The position numbers and the translations under genes were made by a program. From the NCBI GenBank assembly GCA_022647565.1, contig JALCLA010000004.1, positions 124,001-188,000 on the forward strand: 64,000 nt of DNA. The letters are read 5' to 3'. A model generated the notes under the pieces. That model was not told where the DNA came from, did no database searches, and worked only from the letters and a program-made list of their open reading frames with translations. Below, piece by piece: positions 18,877 through 27,481 of this stretch. Every line of letters begins with the position of its first letter. The first letter of the stretch is position 1. This DNA is from Chiayiivirga sp. GTDB taxonomy: Bacteria > Pseudomonadota > Gammaproteobacteria > Xanthomonadales > Xanthomonadaceae.

Positions 18877-19763
18877 GCCGACACCCGCTGCGGCGCAGTG
18901 CGCTCGCGACGACGATGCAGCCACAGCAGCAGGTTCATCGCCGCCAGCACCAGGATTCCAGCCAGCCCCGCCGGTCCGCGCAGCAGGTCCGACCCGCTGA
19001 CGAAAACCAGGGTGCCGCCGGTGGCGTTGAGTACGCCATGCATCCATACCGGGGCCAGCAGTGCGCCGGCACGCTGGCGTACGAATTCGAACAATGGCGA
19101 CAGCGCGACGCAGAAGGCCACCATCATCAGCACGCCCCATTCCGGGTGCTGCGGGTAGTTGTGCCCGCGCAGGATCAGCGGTGCGTGCCACAGGCCCCAC
19201 GCGATGCCGATCAGGCCCGACCTGCGCCAGAAGGACATGGCGGCCAGATCCTGGTGGAGAAAGCCGCGCCAGCCCAACTCCTCGCCGAACGCCGCAACGG
19301 CATTGATGCTCATCCCGGCCGCGGCACCGGCAAGAATCGTCTGCGCCAGCAGGATCCATGGCAGCGCGGGCCCCAGTTCGGCAAGTTTGCGCGCCACCTC
19401 CTCATGCCGTGTCGCCGGCACCAGGTCGAGGATGCTTTGCTGCAGTGCCTCGGCTCCGAGGTTCAGGCTCAGGCCCGGCAACAGCGGGGCGACCAGCACG
19501 TGCGACAGGGCAAACACCAGCGGGATCACCACCGCGAGCGCGGTGTAGCCATTCATCGCGAAGATCGGTCCGAGGCTGCGCAAGGGTCGGCGCAGATGGA
19601 AGCGCACCACCAGCGCGGCGGCCAGGGCCGGCCCGAACATGAAGCCGAGCGCGATCCCAAGACTGGTGTACTTGCCTTGCGGCAGCAGGCGGAAACCGGC
19701 CTCGCTGATCGTCCAGCTGATCCCGTAGGCCAGCGCCAGGAACCACCACGTACTGCGCTTCAT
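18873..19763 (-). CDS. CPBP-family intramembrane metalloprotease
   Basis: A 296-residue polytopic membrane protein of the CPBP (Abi/CAAX prenyl protease-like) family. The signature EELGWR (Glu161, Glu162, Arg166) lies in AAFGEELGWRGFLHQ; the second motif is IGIAWGLWHAPLIL and a third segment follows near ALSPLFEFVR. Some members are glutamic intramembrane proteases that process small membrane peptides or modify export, and others have unknown roles. It overlaps the genes on both sides by 4 bp. A tiny membrane peptide two genes upstream is a plausible partner or substrate, by inference only. Confidence 0.87.
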   Translation of the reverse strand: MKRSTWWFLALAYGISWTISEAGFRLLPQGKYTSLGIALGFMFGPALAAALVVRFHLRRPLRSLGPIFAMNGYTALAVVIPLVFALSHVLVAPLLPGLSLNLGAEALQQSILDLVPATRHEEVARKLAELGPALPWILLAQTILAGAAAGMSINAVAAFGEELGWRGFLHQDLAAMSFWRRSGLIGIAWGLWHAPLILRGHNYPQHPEWGVLMMVAFCVALSPLFEFVRQRAGALLAPVWMHGVLNATGGTLVFVSGSDLLRGPAGLAGILVLAAMNLLLWLHRRRERTAPQRVSA

Positions 19764-19942
19764 GGCGCTTCCTCCCTGGGTGTTGCGTTGCCGGCACCGA
19801 GTCGCCCTGCCCTGCGCAGCGCCTCGCGCAGCACGTACTCGATCTGGGCGTTGAGCGAGCGCAACTCGTCATCCGACCAACGCTGCATGGCCTCCAGCAC
19901 CGTCGCGTTGATGCGCAGCGGATAGGCCTTCTTCTCGTTCAT
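19760..19942 (-). CDS. Arc-like ribbon-helix-helix DNA-binding protein
   Basis: A 60-residue protein. A short beta strand KKAYPLRINATVLEAMQRW is followed by two helices (DDELRSLNAQIEYVLREALRRAGR), which is the Arc/Mnt ribbon-helix-helix fold of dimeric repressors. Such proteins are often annotated as HicB-like antitoxins, but no toxin is adjacent here. Encoded between an SPFH protein and a CPBP protease, it is the natural candidate to bind the 21-bp palindrome at the operon promoter (20937-20957). The stop overlaps the protease start as ATGA. Confidence 0.85.
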   Translation of the reverse strand: MNEKKAYPLRINATVLEAMQRWSDDELRSLNAQIEYVLREALRRAGRLGAGNATPREEAP

Positions 19943-19951
19943 CGTGGCGCT

Positions 19952-20026
19952 TCAGGCGGGCCGGCGGCGGCGGGAGGCGAGCGATCCAGCTACCGCACAG
20001 ATCAGGACGATGTACATGACGGTCAT
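19952..20026 (-). CDS. 24-residue single-span membrane peptide
   Basis: This small frame, MTVMYIVLICAVAGSLASRR plus RRPA, lies between the SPFH stop (20037-20039) and the RHH start (19942). It has a GAGG-like Shine-Dalgarno overlapping the SPFH stop, 8 bases before the ATG. The peptide is one hydrophobic span followed by an Arg cluster, so it should insert N-out with its tail in the cytoplasm. Too short for ordinary gene callers; supported by ribosome site, spacing, composition and operon position, but not by any recognised family. Confidence 0.5.
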   Translation of the reverse strand: MTVMYIVLICAVAGSLASRRRRPA

Positions 20027-20036
20027 CAGGACATCC

Positions 20037-20900
20037 TCAGTAGATCGAACCGGCGTTCACCACCGGCTGGGTGCTGCGCTCGCCGCACAGCACCACCAGC
20101 AGGTTGCTGACCATCGCGGCGCGGCGCTCGGCGTCGAGTTCCACCACGTTGCGCTTGGACAATTCGTCCAGCGCCATTTCCACCATGCTGACCGCGCCTT
20201 CCACGATGCGGGTGCGGGCCGCGATGATGGCGCTGGCCTGCTGCCGCTGCAGCATGGCTTGGGCGATTTCCGGCGCGTAGGCCAAATGGCTGATGCGCGC
20301 TTCCATCACCTGTACCCCCGCTTGCGCGAGGCGCTCCTGGATTTCCTCGGTCAGGTGCTTGGCCACTTCCGCCGCATGGCTGCGCAACGCGATCTTGCCG
20401 TCCTCGTGCTGGTCGTAGGGATAGCTCGTCGCCATGGCACGCAAGGCGGCTTCCGACTGAATGTGGACGAAGCTCTCGTAGTCATCGACGTTGAACACGG
20501 CCTCGGCCGAATCCACCACCTGCCACACCACCACCGCCGCGATCTCGATCGGGCTGCCGTCCAGGTCGTTGACCTTGAGCTTGCTCGATTCGAAGTTGCG
20601 CACGCGCTGGCTGATCTTCTTCTTGCCGAAGAAGGGGTTGTTCCAGCGCAGGCCCTGGGTTTTCACGGTGCCGACGTACTTGCCGAACAAGTTCAGCACC
20701 GCCGCCTGGTTCGGTTCGATCATGTAGAAGCCGGCAAATCCGAAGGCGAGGAGCACGAAGGCCACGCCCTGCACGATGACCAGCGCCGCCCGATCGGACT
20801 GCGCGGCCACCACTACCCCAACCACCAAGGCAATCAGGGCTCCCAACATGGCCAACAGGGTTGGAATTCCGGACAAGGATGGTTTCTGGATCTCTTTCAT
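20037..20900 (-). CDS. SPFH/band-7 membrane protein
   Basis: A 287-residue stomatin-like protein. Two close hydrophobic stretches ([22 protein letters not shown] and [22 protein letters not shown]) form an N-terminal hairpin. The band-7 domain follows ([29 protein letters not shown] through [22 protein letters not shown]), then a helical oligomerisation region ([30 protein letters not shown]). The start at 20900 has a good Shine-Dalgarno (GGAGTA) and places the first span at the N-terminus. Such proteins scaffold membrane microdomains and partner with membrane proteases. First gene of a six-gene operon. Confidence 0.9.
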   Translation of the reverse strand: MKEIQKPSLSGIPTLLAMLGALIALVVGVVVAAQSDRAALVIVQGVAFVLLAFGFAGFYMIEPNQAAVLNLFGKYVGTVKTQGLRWNNPFFGKKKISQRVRNFESSKLKVNDLDGSPIEIAAVVVWQVVDSAEAVFNVDDYESFVHIQSEAALRAMATSYPYDQHEDGKIALRSHAAEVAKHLTEEIQERLAQAGVQVMEARISHLAYAPEIAQAMLQRQQASAIIAARTRIVEGAVSMVEMALDELSKRNVVELDAERRAAMVSNLLVVLCGERSTQPVVNAGSIY

Positions 20901-20936
20901 GGGGTACTCCTTCAGCCGCAGTCCGGCCTGCGACAC

Positions 20937-20957
20937 AAGATATCATAGTGATATCTT
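20937..20957 (-). promoter_or_regulatory. perfect 21-bp palindromic operator at the SPFH operon promoter
   Basis: Arms AAGATATCA (20937-20945) and TGATATCTT (20949-20957) are perfectly inverted around the 3-nt centre TAG. The site is AT-rich in a GC-rich setting and ends 37 bases before the SPFH start. On the minus strand it contains TATGAT, a plausible -10 box. A dimeric repressor bound here would block transcription. The Arc-like protein of the same operon is the obvious candidate. Confidence 0.7.
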
Positions 20958-21008
20958 TTTGCAAGGCCCTGGCCACAAACGGGCCGCGGCCCAGAAAAAA
21001 CTGCCTCG

Positions 21009-21923
21009 TCACTCCGCCTGAATCGGAAAGATGCGCATCAAGGGCGCCGGAAGGCGCTCGGAGCTGATCCAGAGGCTGCGACCTTCGAGGTCGAAGGCCA
21101 GGGCCTCCGCCTGAGGGATCCATGGGAACTCGAACACGCGTGGCGCAGCTGCGACCGACTCGCCCCAGCCTTGCCCCTGTTTCGGCCACAGGTATACGCG
21201 GCGGTAGTTGAGCACTGCCAGCCAGCGGCCATCGCGGGATATGTCGGCGGCGGTGATCTGCGCCCGGTAGCGCCCGTACACCGGATTGCGCGTCAGGTCG
21301 TCCGCGCTCGGCTGCTCGATGCCGGTCAACGCACCGACACGCTTTGCGGTCTGGACCCGATTCGACGAGGGCTGCAAGGCCACCCGGAACAATTCCGGCG
21401 GCACGCGCTTCTTCGACACGAGGAAGGCCGCGCCATCGTTCATGTCAACCGCCACCGACTCGCAGTCGCGCGGACCGTCGGGCCAGCGGAATCGCACACT
21501 CCAGGCCACCGGAGCCTGCACGTCCGCGAGCACCGCGGGCTCTTCGACCACGCGCAGCGCAAGCTCGCGACGCAAACCACCGTTGTCGCCGACATCGGCG
21601 ATCAGCAGGTACGGCTTGCCGTCGGACTCGAAGGCGGCCAGGTCTTCCCAGTCCACGTTGCGCACGCCCGCCACCTGCAAGGTTGCGCGCAACTGGCCTT
21701 CGGCATCGATGGCGTAAAGCTCGGCGGCATTGTCGCCATCGTTGTGCACCCAGAAGATGCCCGGATGGCGGCGCGAGGCCACGATGCCGCTGACCTCGCC
21801 CAGGTGCTCGTCGGTCAGGAGCGCTTGCAAGGTCGCACTCGGCGGATCACCGGCCTGCGCGGCCACCGGCAGAGCGATCGAAGCGAGGACCGACGCCAGC
21901 ATGAGCCCGACGGCGCGATTCAT
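21009..21923 (-). CDS. secreted beta-propeller-like protein
   Basis: A 304-residue protein with a cleavable signal peptide (MNRAVGLMLASVLASIALPVAAQA). The mature part has repeated strand patterns and phrases such as VSGIVASRRHPGIFWVHNDG, LYAIDAEGQLRATLQVAG, VDWEDLAAF, LLIADVGDNG and SRDGRWLAVLNYRRVYLW, typical of periplasmic propellers related to phytase-like esterase folds. No catalytic residue can be assigned. The start overlaps the stop of the transglutaminase gene as ATGA, so the two are translated together. Confidence 0.75.
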   Translation of the reverse strand: MNRAVGLMLASVLASIALPVAAQAGDPPSATLQALLTDEHLGEVSGIVASRRHPGIFWVHNDGDNAAELYAIDAEGQLRATLQVAGVRNVDWEDLAAFESDGKPYLLIADVGDNGGLRRELALRVVEEPAVLADVQAPVAWSVRFRWPDGPRDCESVAVDMNDGAAFLVSKKRVPPELFRVALQPSSNRVQTAKRVGALTGIEQPSADDLTRNPVYGRYRAQITAADISRDGRWLAVLNYRRVYLWPKQGQGWGESVAAAPRVFEFPWIPQAEALAFDLEGRSLWISSERLPAPLMRIFPIQAE

Positions 21924-23407
21924 TGCGCCACCTCGGCCGGTTCGTCCCGGCGCGCGCGTTCCACCGACAACATCTCCAGACCGCCCAGCAATTCGATGCC
22001 GCCGTAGAACCGGAACGGATCGCCATCACCTAGGGTGAAGGCGATGTGCCCGGCATCGAAACCCGCCAGGGCCGCATCGTATCCACGCCACTCCTTCCCG
22101 ACCCAGGCCATGACCCAGGCGTGCGGCACGAAAACCTGTTGCTTGCCGCCGAAACTCGGGGTGTAGGCAATCCCGGTCGCGACCCGCGCCGGTATGCCAT
22201 TGGCCCGCATCAGCGCCGCCAGCAGCACCGCATGCTCGGTGCAGTCGCCTTCGCGTCCGCGTACCACCTCGCGTGCACTGGCGTAGCCGACCCGCAAGGA
22301 CTTGGTCGTGATGTAGCTGCGGACGAAATTCTCGAGGCGTTTGGCCTGTGCCACCTTGCCCTGCACGTCATGCGTGGCGCGCCGGCCCAGTGCCACCACC
22401 TCCTCGTCGTCCGATTGCAGCCAGCGATTCGGAGCCAGATCGGCCGGCACGGGCGGTGCGTCGTCATCACCGCGCGGATCGACGGTCAGCGCGTACTCCC
22501 GTCCAGTCGCCAGCGCCTGCAAGGACTGACCCGGCACCTGCGCCAGCGAGGCGCCTTCGCCACGACGCAAACGCAGGTTGTAGCGCAGCGCATGGCGCAA
22601 ATGGCGCGGGCCCAGGGCGCGCGGCGAAGCCACGAGGGTGGACGCGAACACGTCGGTGGGCTGCACCGGGGCCAGCGCGCAGGCCTGATCGCAGGCCAGC
22701 ATTTCCAGGGTGAGTCCGATCGCCGGCATGCGCAGTCGCCGCAGGTCATGGGTATCCGGTTCGACCCAGGCTCGGGTTTCGGTGGGAACGCCGCCGATGT
22801 CCAGCACCTGATCGAGCGCGAGCAGGTGCTCGCGGCGACCGTGGATCTCCACTTCTTCCATCGCCTTGACGCGGGTGCGGATGCCCATGGCCTGGAGCGA
22901 ACTGGTGTCGAAAGCCAGCACGCGATAGCGAGTGCCTGGGGCGAAGCCGGCGCGCTCGCCGGCCAGTCGCTGGCCTTCCGGCAACAAGGCCCCTTCGGGC
23001 CAGACCATGCTGTGCTGCTGCGCCTGCCCCTGCGACTCGCTGCGAATCTGCAAGCGGCCGTCGGGTTCGAGACTGCCGTAAGTCCGGCTGGCGCTGCCCG
23101 CCATGTCGACGCGGGTCTCGAACGCGAGCGGTGCGCCGGCTGCGGTTTCCCAGCTGCGCTCATCGGTGGCGATGCGCAGCACCTGACCACTGCGCTCCAC
23201 CGTCAGCACCAGGGCCTGCTCGTGCCGGACCCGGCCATCCGCCTCCAACGCGCGCACGCTGCGCATGTGGCCGATCTTGCGGCCATCCAGATGCACGCTA
23301 TACCAGGTTTCCTCGGGCGCCTGCGGGGCGGCGACGGCCAGTGCCGCGAACCACAAGCCCAACCAGGCCAAACCCGTCCTCACGGGGGCATGAACGTTCC
23401 GTCGCAC
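21920..23407 (-). CDS. exported transglutaminase-like cysteine peptidase
   Basis: A 495-residue protein. I choose a GTG start at 23407, preceded by a strong AGAGAGGA ribosome site, because it gives a signal peptide (MRRNVHAPVRTGLAWLGLWF...); no ATG is available there. A long beta-rich N-terminal region precedes a C-terminal transglutaminase/protease domain. Its triad is visible as Cys in REGDCTEHAVLLAALMRANG, His in FVPHAWVMAWV and Asp in YDAALAGFD. It probably acts in the envelope. Coupled by overlap to the downstream propeller protein; substrate unknown. Confidence 0.85.
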   Translation of the reverse strand: MRRNVHAPVRTGLAWLGLWFAALAVAAPQAPEETWYSVHLDGRKIGHMRSVRALEADGRVRHEQALVLTVERSGQVLRIATDERSWETAAGAPLAFETRVDMAGSASRTYGSLEPDGRLQIRSESQGQAQQHSMVWPEGALLPEGQRLAGERAGFAPGTRYRVLAFDTSSLQAMGIRTRVKAMEEVEIHGRREHLLALDQVLDIGGVPTETRAWVEPDTHDLRRLRMPAIGLTLEMLACDQACALAPVQPTDVFASTLVASPRALGPRHLRHALRYNLRLRRGEGASLAQVPGQSLQALATGREYALTVDPRGDDDAPPVPADLAPNRWLQSDDEEVVALGRRATHDVQGKVAQAKRLENFVRSYITTKSLRVGYASAREVVRGREGDCTEHAVLLAALMRANGIPARVATGIAYTPSFGGKQQVFVPHAWVMAWVGKEWRGYDAALAGFDAGHIAFTLGDGDPFRFYGGIELLGGLEMLSVERARRDEPAEVAQ

Positions 23408-23453
23408 AGTGATTCCTCTCTTGCCGGCATCATGCCACGAGCGCCGCAATGCG

Positions 23454-23459
23454 TAGAAT
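23454..23459 (+). promoter_or_regulatory. probable -10 box of purT
   Basis: TAGAAT at 23454-23459 lies 27 bases before the purT start codon in the 79-bp divergent gap. No convincing -35 hexamer and no PurR-like palindrome was found. Confidence 0.3.
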
Positions 23460-23486
23460 GCCGCTCCCCCACCCTCTGGCACGCGC

Positions 23487-24668
23487 ATGACTTCGTTCGG
23501 CACCCCCAACACGCCCGGCGCCACCCGCCTGTTGCTGCTCGGTTCGGGGGAACTGGGCAAGGAAGTGGCGATCGAAGCACAGCGCTTCGGCATCGAGGTG
23601 ATTGCCGCCGACCGCTATGCCAATGCACCCGCGATGCAGGTGGCACACCACGCCCGAGTGCTGAACATGCTCGACCCGGACGCGCTGCGCGCGTTGATCG
23701 CCGAGGTGAAGCCGCACCTGGTGGTGCCCGAGATCGAAGCCATCCACACCCCGACCCTGGTCGAACTGGAAAAATCCGGGCTGCGCGTGATCCCCACCGC
23801 ACGCGCCGCCTGGCTCACCATGGATCGCGAAGGCATCCGCCGCCTCGCGGCCGAAGAACTCGGCCTGCCCACTTCGCCATACCGCTTTGTCGACACGCGC
23901 GCCGACTACCACGCCGCCATCGCGGACATCGGCCTGCCCTGCGTGGTGAAGCCGGTGATGTCCAGTTCGGGCAAGGGCCAGAGCACGGTCCGAACCAAGA
24001 CCGAAGTCGATGCCGCGTGGGACTACGCTCAGAGCGGTGGTCGCGCCGGCCAGGGCCGGGTCATCGTGGAAGGCTTCGTCCGCTTCGACTACGAGATCAC
24101 CTTGCTCACGGTGCGCCATGCCGGCGGCATCGAATTCTGCGACCCGATCGGCCACCTGCAGATCGACGGCGACTACCGCGAAAGCTGGCAACCGCAGCCG
24201 ATGCGACCGCTGGCCTTGCAGCGTGCACGCGAGATTGCGCGTGCTGTGGTCGAGAATCTGGGCGGCTACGGCCTGTTCGGGGTGGAACTGTTCGTGGCCG
24301 AGGACGACGTCTGGTTCTCGGAAGTGTCGCCACGCCCACACGACACCGGCCTCGTCACCCTGATCTCGCAGGAACTGTCCGAATTCGCCCTGCATGCCCG
24401 CGCCATCCTCGGCCTGCCGATTCCCGGAGTGCGCCAGTTTGGCCCCTCGGCCTCTTGCGCCCTGCTCGCCCATGGCCATGGCGTGCCGCGCGTGCAGGGC
24501 ATGGCCGACGCACTGCGCGAACCGGAAACCGCGCTGCGCCTGTTCGGCAAGCCGCGGGTCGAGGGACACCGCCGCATCGGCGTGACCCTGGCGCGGGCCG
24601 AAAGCATCGAAGTCGCCCGCGCCAAGGCACGCGCGGCTGCGGCCGCGCTGACCATCTCACTCGACTGA
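23487..24668 (+). CDS. purT: formate-dependent phosphoribosylglycinamide formyltransferase
   Basis: A 393-residue ATP-grasp enzyme that makes formyl-GAR from GAR, formate and ATP, an alternative to the folate-dependent PurN in purine synthesis. Typical features are [41 protein letters not shown], the phosphate loop [11 protein letters not shown], and the C-terminal [16 protein letters not shown] and [12 protein letters not shown] segments. The length is that of E. coli PurT. It is divergent from the transglutaminase gene and followed after 19 bases by a small conserved-looking protein. Confidence 0.96.
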   Translation: MTSFGTPNTPGATRLLLLGSGELGKEVAIEAQRFGIEVIAADRYANAPAMQVAHHARVLNMLDPDALRALIAEVKPHLVVPEIEAIHTPTLVELEKSGLRVIPTARAAWLTMDREGIRRLAAEELGLPTSPYRFVDTRADYHAAIADIGLPCVVKPVMSSSGKGQSTVRTKTEVDAAWDYAQSGGRAGQGRVIVEGFVRFDYEITLLTVRHAGGIEFCDPIGHLQIDGDYRESWQPQPMRPLALQRAREIARAVVENLGGYGLFGVELFVAEDDVWFSEVSPRPHDTGLVTLISQELSEFALHARAILGLPIPGVRQFGPSASCALLAHGHGVPRVQGMADALREPETALRLFGKPRVEGHRRIGVTLARAESIEVARAKARAAAAALTISLD

Positions 24669-24687
24669 AACCACCCAAGGCCTCGCC

Positions 24688-25005
24688 ATGACCGACCGTT
24701 CCGCTTTCGCCGTTTTCCTGCACCAGCAAGCCATCGAGGCCGTCGGGCCGGCGATCAAGCCCTATCTGATCGACAGCCCGGCCGGCCCGCACCTGCAATG
24801 CGTCGAGGTGGACTCGGGCGGCGCACTGTTCGAGATGACCCTGATCGGCCAGAACGCCGAGGGCCAGACCGTGGAAGTGAAACTGATGCTGCCGGTCGGC
24901 ATGGTGAAACTGGTGGTGTCGGTGAAGCGCGACGACGAGTTCGGCTTCCAGCGCCGCACCGAGGCGAGCGCGAACGGCACCAGGGAAGCACCGCCCGCCT
25001 CCTGA
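24688..25005 (+). CDS. small hypothetical protein downstream of purT
   Basis: A 105-residue cytoplasmic protein without signal peptide or membrane span. It reads as an alpha/beta domain (AFAVFLHQQAIEAVGPAIKPYLIDSPAGPHLQCVEV then beta-rich LMLPVGMVKLVVSVKRDD) with a disordered C-terminus. It shares strand and probably transcript with purT. I do not recognise the family and cannot assign a role. Confidence 0.7.
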   Translation: MTDRSAFAVFLHQQAIEAVGPAIKPYLIDSPAGPHLQCVEVDSGGALFEMTLIGQNAEGQTVEVKLMLPVGMVKLVVSVKRDDEFGFQRRTEASANGTREAPPAS

Positions 25006-25039
25006 CACCGGCGAGCTTCAGGCGTCCCGGCTCCTGCCC

Positions 25040-25357
25040 TCAGCGCAACTCGGCGCGTTCGACCTGATTGGTGCGCAGCAGGATCTGCTGATCGGGCTGG
25101 TTCGACAGGATCACCCACCCCGGCCCCAGGTCCAGCACGACGCCGGCGATCTCTTCGCCGTGCATGAACAACACCACGCGTTTGCGTTCGGCGCGGCTTT
25201 GCTGCAGCAGTGCGTCGAGGCGATCCGCGAACGGGTCTTTCCAACTTCCCGTCGTCGCGGGACGCGGGGCCGGAGCCGGCGCAGGCGTTTCAGCCACCAC
25301 CACCGTCGACGCGGCGAGGCACAACACGGGAACGACGAGCAAGGCGCGGGCATTCAT
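25040..25357 (-). CDS. small exported hypothetical protein
   Basis: A 105-residue protein with a signal peptide (MNARALLVVPVLCLAASTVVVA), a Pro/Ala-rich linker, a helical stretch (DRLDALLQQSRAERKR) and a beta-rich end (VVLDLGPGWVILSNQPDQQILLRTNQVERAEL). The last part resembles a small SH3/Hfq-like barrel, but this is only an impression. The start overlaps the upstream nuclease-like gene as ATGA. Confidence 0.7.
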   Translation of the reverse strand: MNARALLVVPVLCLAASTVVVAETPAPAPAPRPATTGSWKDPFADRLDALLQQSRAERKRVVLFMHGEEIAGVVLDLGPGWVILSNQPDQQILLRTNQVERAELR

Positions 25358-26571
25358 GGCGATGTGCCTCCGGTAGCGGGTTCGAGATCGAGCCAGACCA
25401 GATGATGGTCCGAAGCCCGACTCCATTCAACGTGCTCGGGCGGCGAGATCGGCCAGAAGATTCCGCCGTCGCGCACCTGCAAGTCGCGCGACGGCAAGAC
25501 GTAGTCGAGGCGCAGGGTACCGACGCGCGGACCGAAATCGCCGGTGTGGCTGCGCGGGTCACCCAGACGCGCGTGGCCGTATTCCGCGGCGAGCCTTGCG
25601 CCACCTTCCGACTGCGGTACGAACGTCGCGGTGACGCGCGGATGATCGAGCAACTGCGAAATCGCGCCCGGCTCCCCCGCGCCATCCACCGGGTCGGCAT
25701 TCTGGTCACCGGCAATCACGAAGCTCGCGTCGCCCGGCAACCCGCCGCAACGACCGGCATCGTCGCACAGCCAGGGCTTGTCTCCCGGCGTGATGTACTC
25801 GGCCCAGAGCCGGATTTCATCGTGGTTGCGCAAGCCATTGCGGTTCTCGGCACCGTCGAACACCGGCGGCGTCGGATGCGACACCAGAAAATGGATGCGA
25901 CCCAAAGGCGTCTCGATCGGCACATCCCAGTGCGACTTCGACGACAGCCGCAGCTGGTTCCAGACCTCGTCCGGATTGAACGCGCTGCCATCCGGGTTCA
26001 TCGGACGCCGCGCTCGCGGAAGGTCCTTCCAGAGCAAGTGCTGGAAGGTGCGAGCCTGCGCGATATCGATGGGAAAGCGCGACAGCACCAGCATGCCGTA
26101 CTGGCCCGGATGCTGGCCGTAGCCCCAGGCATCGTTGCCGGTGTCGGTGCGGCCATCGTTGTCCAGATCCAGTCCGCTGGGTACGCCGGTATTCACCGGC
26201 GCGAGGAATCGATGCTCGTAGCGGATCGGCTTGCCGCCGAACTGCGCGACCTCCAGGAACCGCTGCTGGAACAGCTCCGCCGCACGCTCGCCTTCGTCGT
26301 AGTCGAATTCGTTCAGCAGGATCACGTCCGGCCGCACCTGCTGGATTACCGCGGCGATCTGTTTTGCCTTGGCATCGCCGGCTTCAAGCCGACGGATCGT
26401 GCCGCCGTCCTCGTCGCTGAAAAGCGAAGTGTTGAAGGACGCGAAACGCGCGCCGGCTGCCGGCGGTGGCACCGCTTCCGCGATCACTGGCGTGGACTCG
26501 GGCGCGGACTCGCGATTGCAGCCGATGAGTGCGGCGAGGCAAAGCAGGACGGAAACGGGTATTGGGCGCAT
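25354..26571 (-). CDS. endonuclease/exonuclease/phosphatase-family lipoprotein
   Basis: A 405-residue predicted lipoprotein (lipobox LIGC ending the leader MRPIPVSVLLCLAALIGC). The EEP fold is indicated by the Glu of DVILLNEFDYDEGE, the histidine segment LVSHPTPPVFDG, the metal-binding VIAGDQNADPVDG and the terminal catalytic RASDHHLVWLDLE. A region NPDEVWNQLRLSSKSHWDVPI is typical of secreted members. It likely hydrolyses phosphodiesters (nucleic acid or lipid headgroups) at the envelope. It lies 37 bases after bpt, with the small exported protein coupled downstream. Confidence 0.87.
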   Translation of the reverse strand: MRPIPVSVLLCLAALIGCNRESAPESTPVIAEAVPPPAAGARFASFNTSLFSDEDGGTIRRLEAGDAKAKQIAAVIQQVRPDVILLNEFDYDEGERAAELFQQRFLEVAQFGGKPIRYEHRFLAPVNTGVPSGLDLDNDGRTDTGNDAWGYGQHPGQYGMLVLSRFPIDIAQARTFQHLLWKDLPRARRPMNPDGSAFNPDEVWNQLRLSSKSHWDVPIETPLGRIHFLVSHPTPPVFDGAENRNGLRNHDEIRLWAEYITPGDKPWLCDDAGRCGGLPGDASFVIAGDQNADPVDGAGEPGAISQLLDHPRVTATFVPQSEGGARLAAEYGHARLGDPRSHTGDFGPRVGTLRLDYVLPSRDLQVRDGGIFWPISPPEHVEWSRASDHHLVWLDLEPATGGTSP

Positions 26572-26608
26572 GCCATCGATTCTGGCACGGCAAGATGACG
26601 GCGCGAAC

Positions 26609-27310
26609 TCAAGCTTGCCGCCATTGCCCTTCCTGCAGGCGCTCCAGCGGCCGGAAGCGCGCCTTGTAATCCATCTTGGCGTGGCCGTCGATCCAGTAAC
26701 CCAGGTAAACGTGCGGCAGTTGCTGCGCACGCGCCCAGGCGATCTGCTGCAGGATTGCCGCTGTCCCGAGGCTGCGCTGCGGCTCGTTCGGGGTGTAGAA
26801 GGTGTAGATCGCCGACAAGCCCTGCGGCAGAACGTCGGTCACCGCCACCGCAACCAGTTCACCCTCGCGGCGCGCTTCCAGGAAGCGGGTCGGGCTCCAG
26901 ACACAGGCGAGGAAGCGTTCGAAATCCTCCTCGCCCGGATCGTCCATGCCACCGCCCGGATGGCGCGCCGCCAGATAACTGCGATACAGCGCGAAATTCT
27001 CGTCGGTACGGTGCGGTGCCACGGCCTGCCAGTGGAGGTCGGCATTGCGCTTGAGGCAGCGCCGCTGGCTGCGATCGGGAACGAACCCGGCCACCGGAAC
27101 GCGCGAGGCGATGCAGGCGCGGCAATTGGCGCAGTGCGGACGGTAGACGTGCCCGCCGGAACGGCGGAAACCGCGCTCCAGCGCCGTTCCGTACACCTGC
27201 GGCAGGGCGCGCGCGAGCGGATCGATGACCAGATTGCGTGCACTGCGTTCGGGGTAGTAGCCGCAAGGATGTTCCAGGGTCTGGAACACGCGGATCAGGT
27301 CGGACTTCAT
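26609..27310 (-). CDS. bpt: aspartate/glutamate leucyltransferase (arginyltransferase family)
   Basis: A 233-residue enzyme that adds leucine from Leu-tRNA to proteins with N-terminal Asp or Glu, feeding them to ClpAP in the bacterial N-end rule. The N-terminal cysteines HPCGYYPERSARNLVIDP and CANCRACIASRVPV form the family's Cys-rich motif. The GNAT-like C-terminal half includes LSAIYTFYTPNEPQRSLGTAAIL and YLGYWIDGHAKMDYKARFRPLE. It is divergent from the CorC-like gene. Confidence 0.94.
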   Translation of the reverse strand: MKSDLIRVFQTLEHPCGYYPERSARNLVIDPLARALPQVYGTALERGFRRSGGHVYRPHCANCRACIASRVPVAGFVPDRSQRRCLKRNADLHWQAVAPHRTDENFALYRSYLAARHPGGGMDDPGEEDFERFLACVWSPTRFLEARREGELVAVAVTDVLPQGLSAIYTFYTPNEPQRSLGTAAILQQIAWARAQQLPHVYLGYWIDGHAKMDYKARFRPLERLQEGQWRQA

Positions 27311-27481
27311 GCGTGCATGATCGCGCGGAGCCGAGTTTCATCCAATCGTTCCCTGCCGGGGCACGCCGTCGCGGCACATGCGCCGGCAGGCACACCGACC
27401 GATCGTTCCGGCCGCTTGTGGCATAGTGGCGCGCCGAACCCCTCTTGCGGAGCCCCTGCCGGAACCTGTTGCCGGCGGCCC

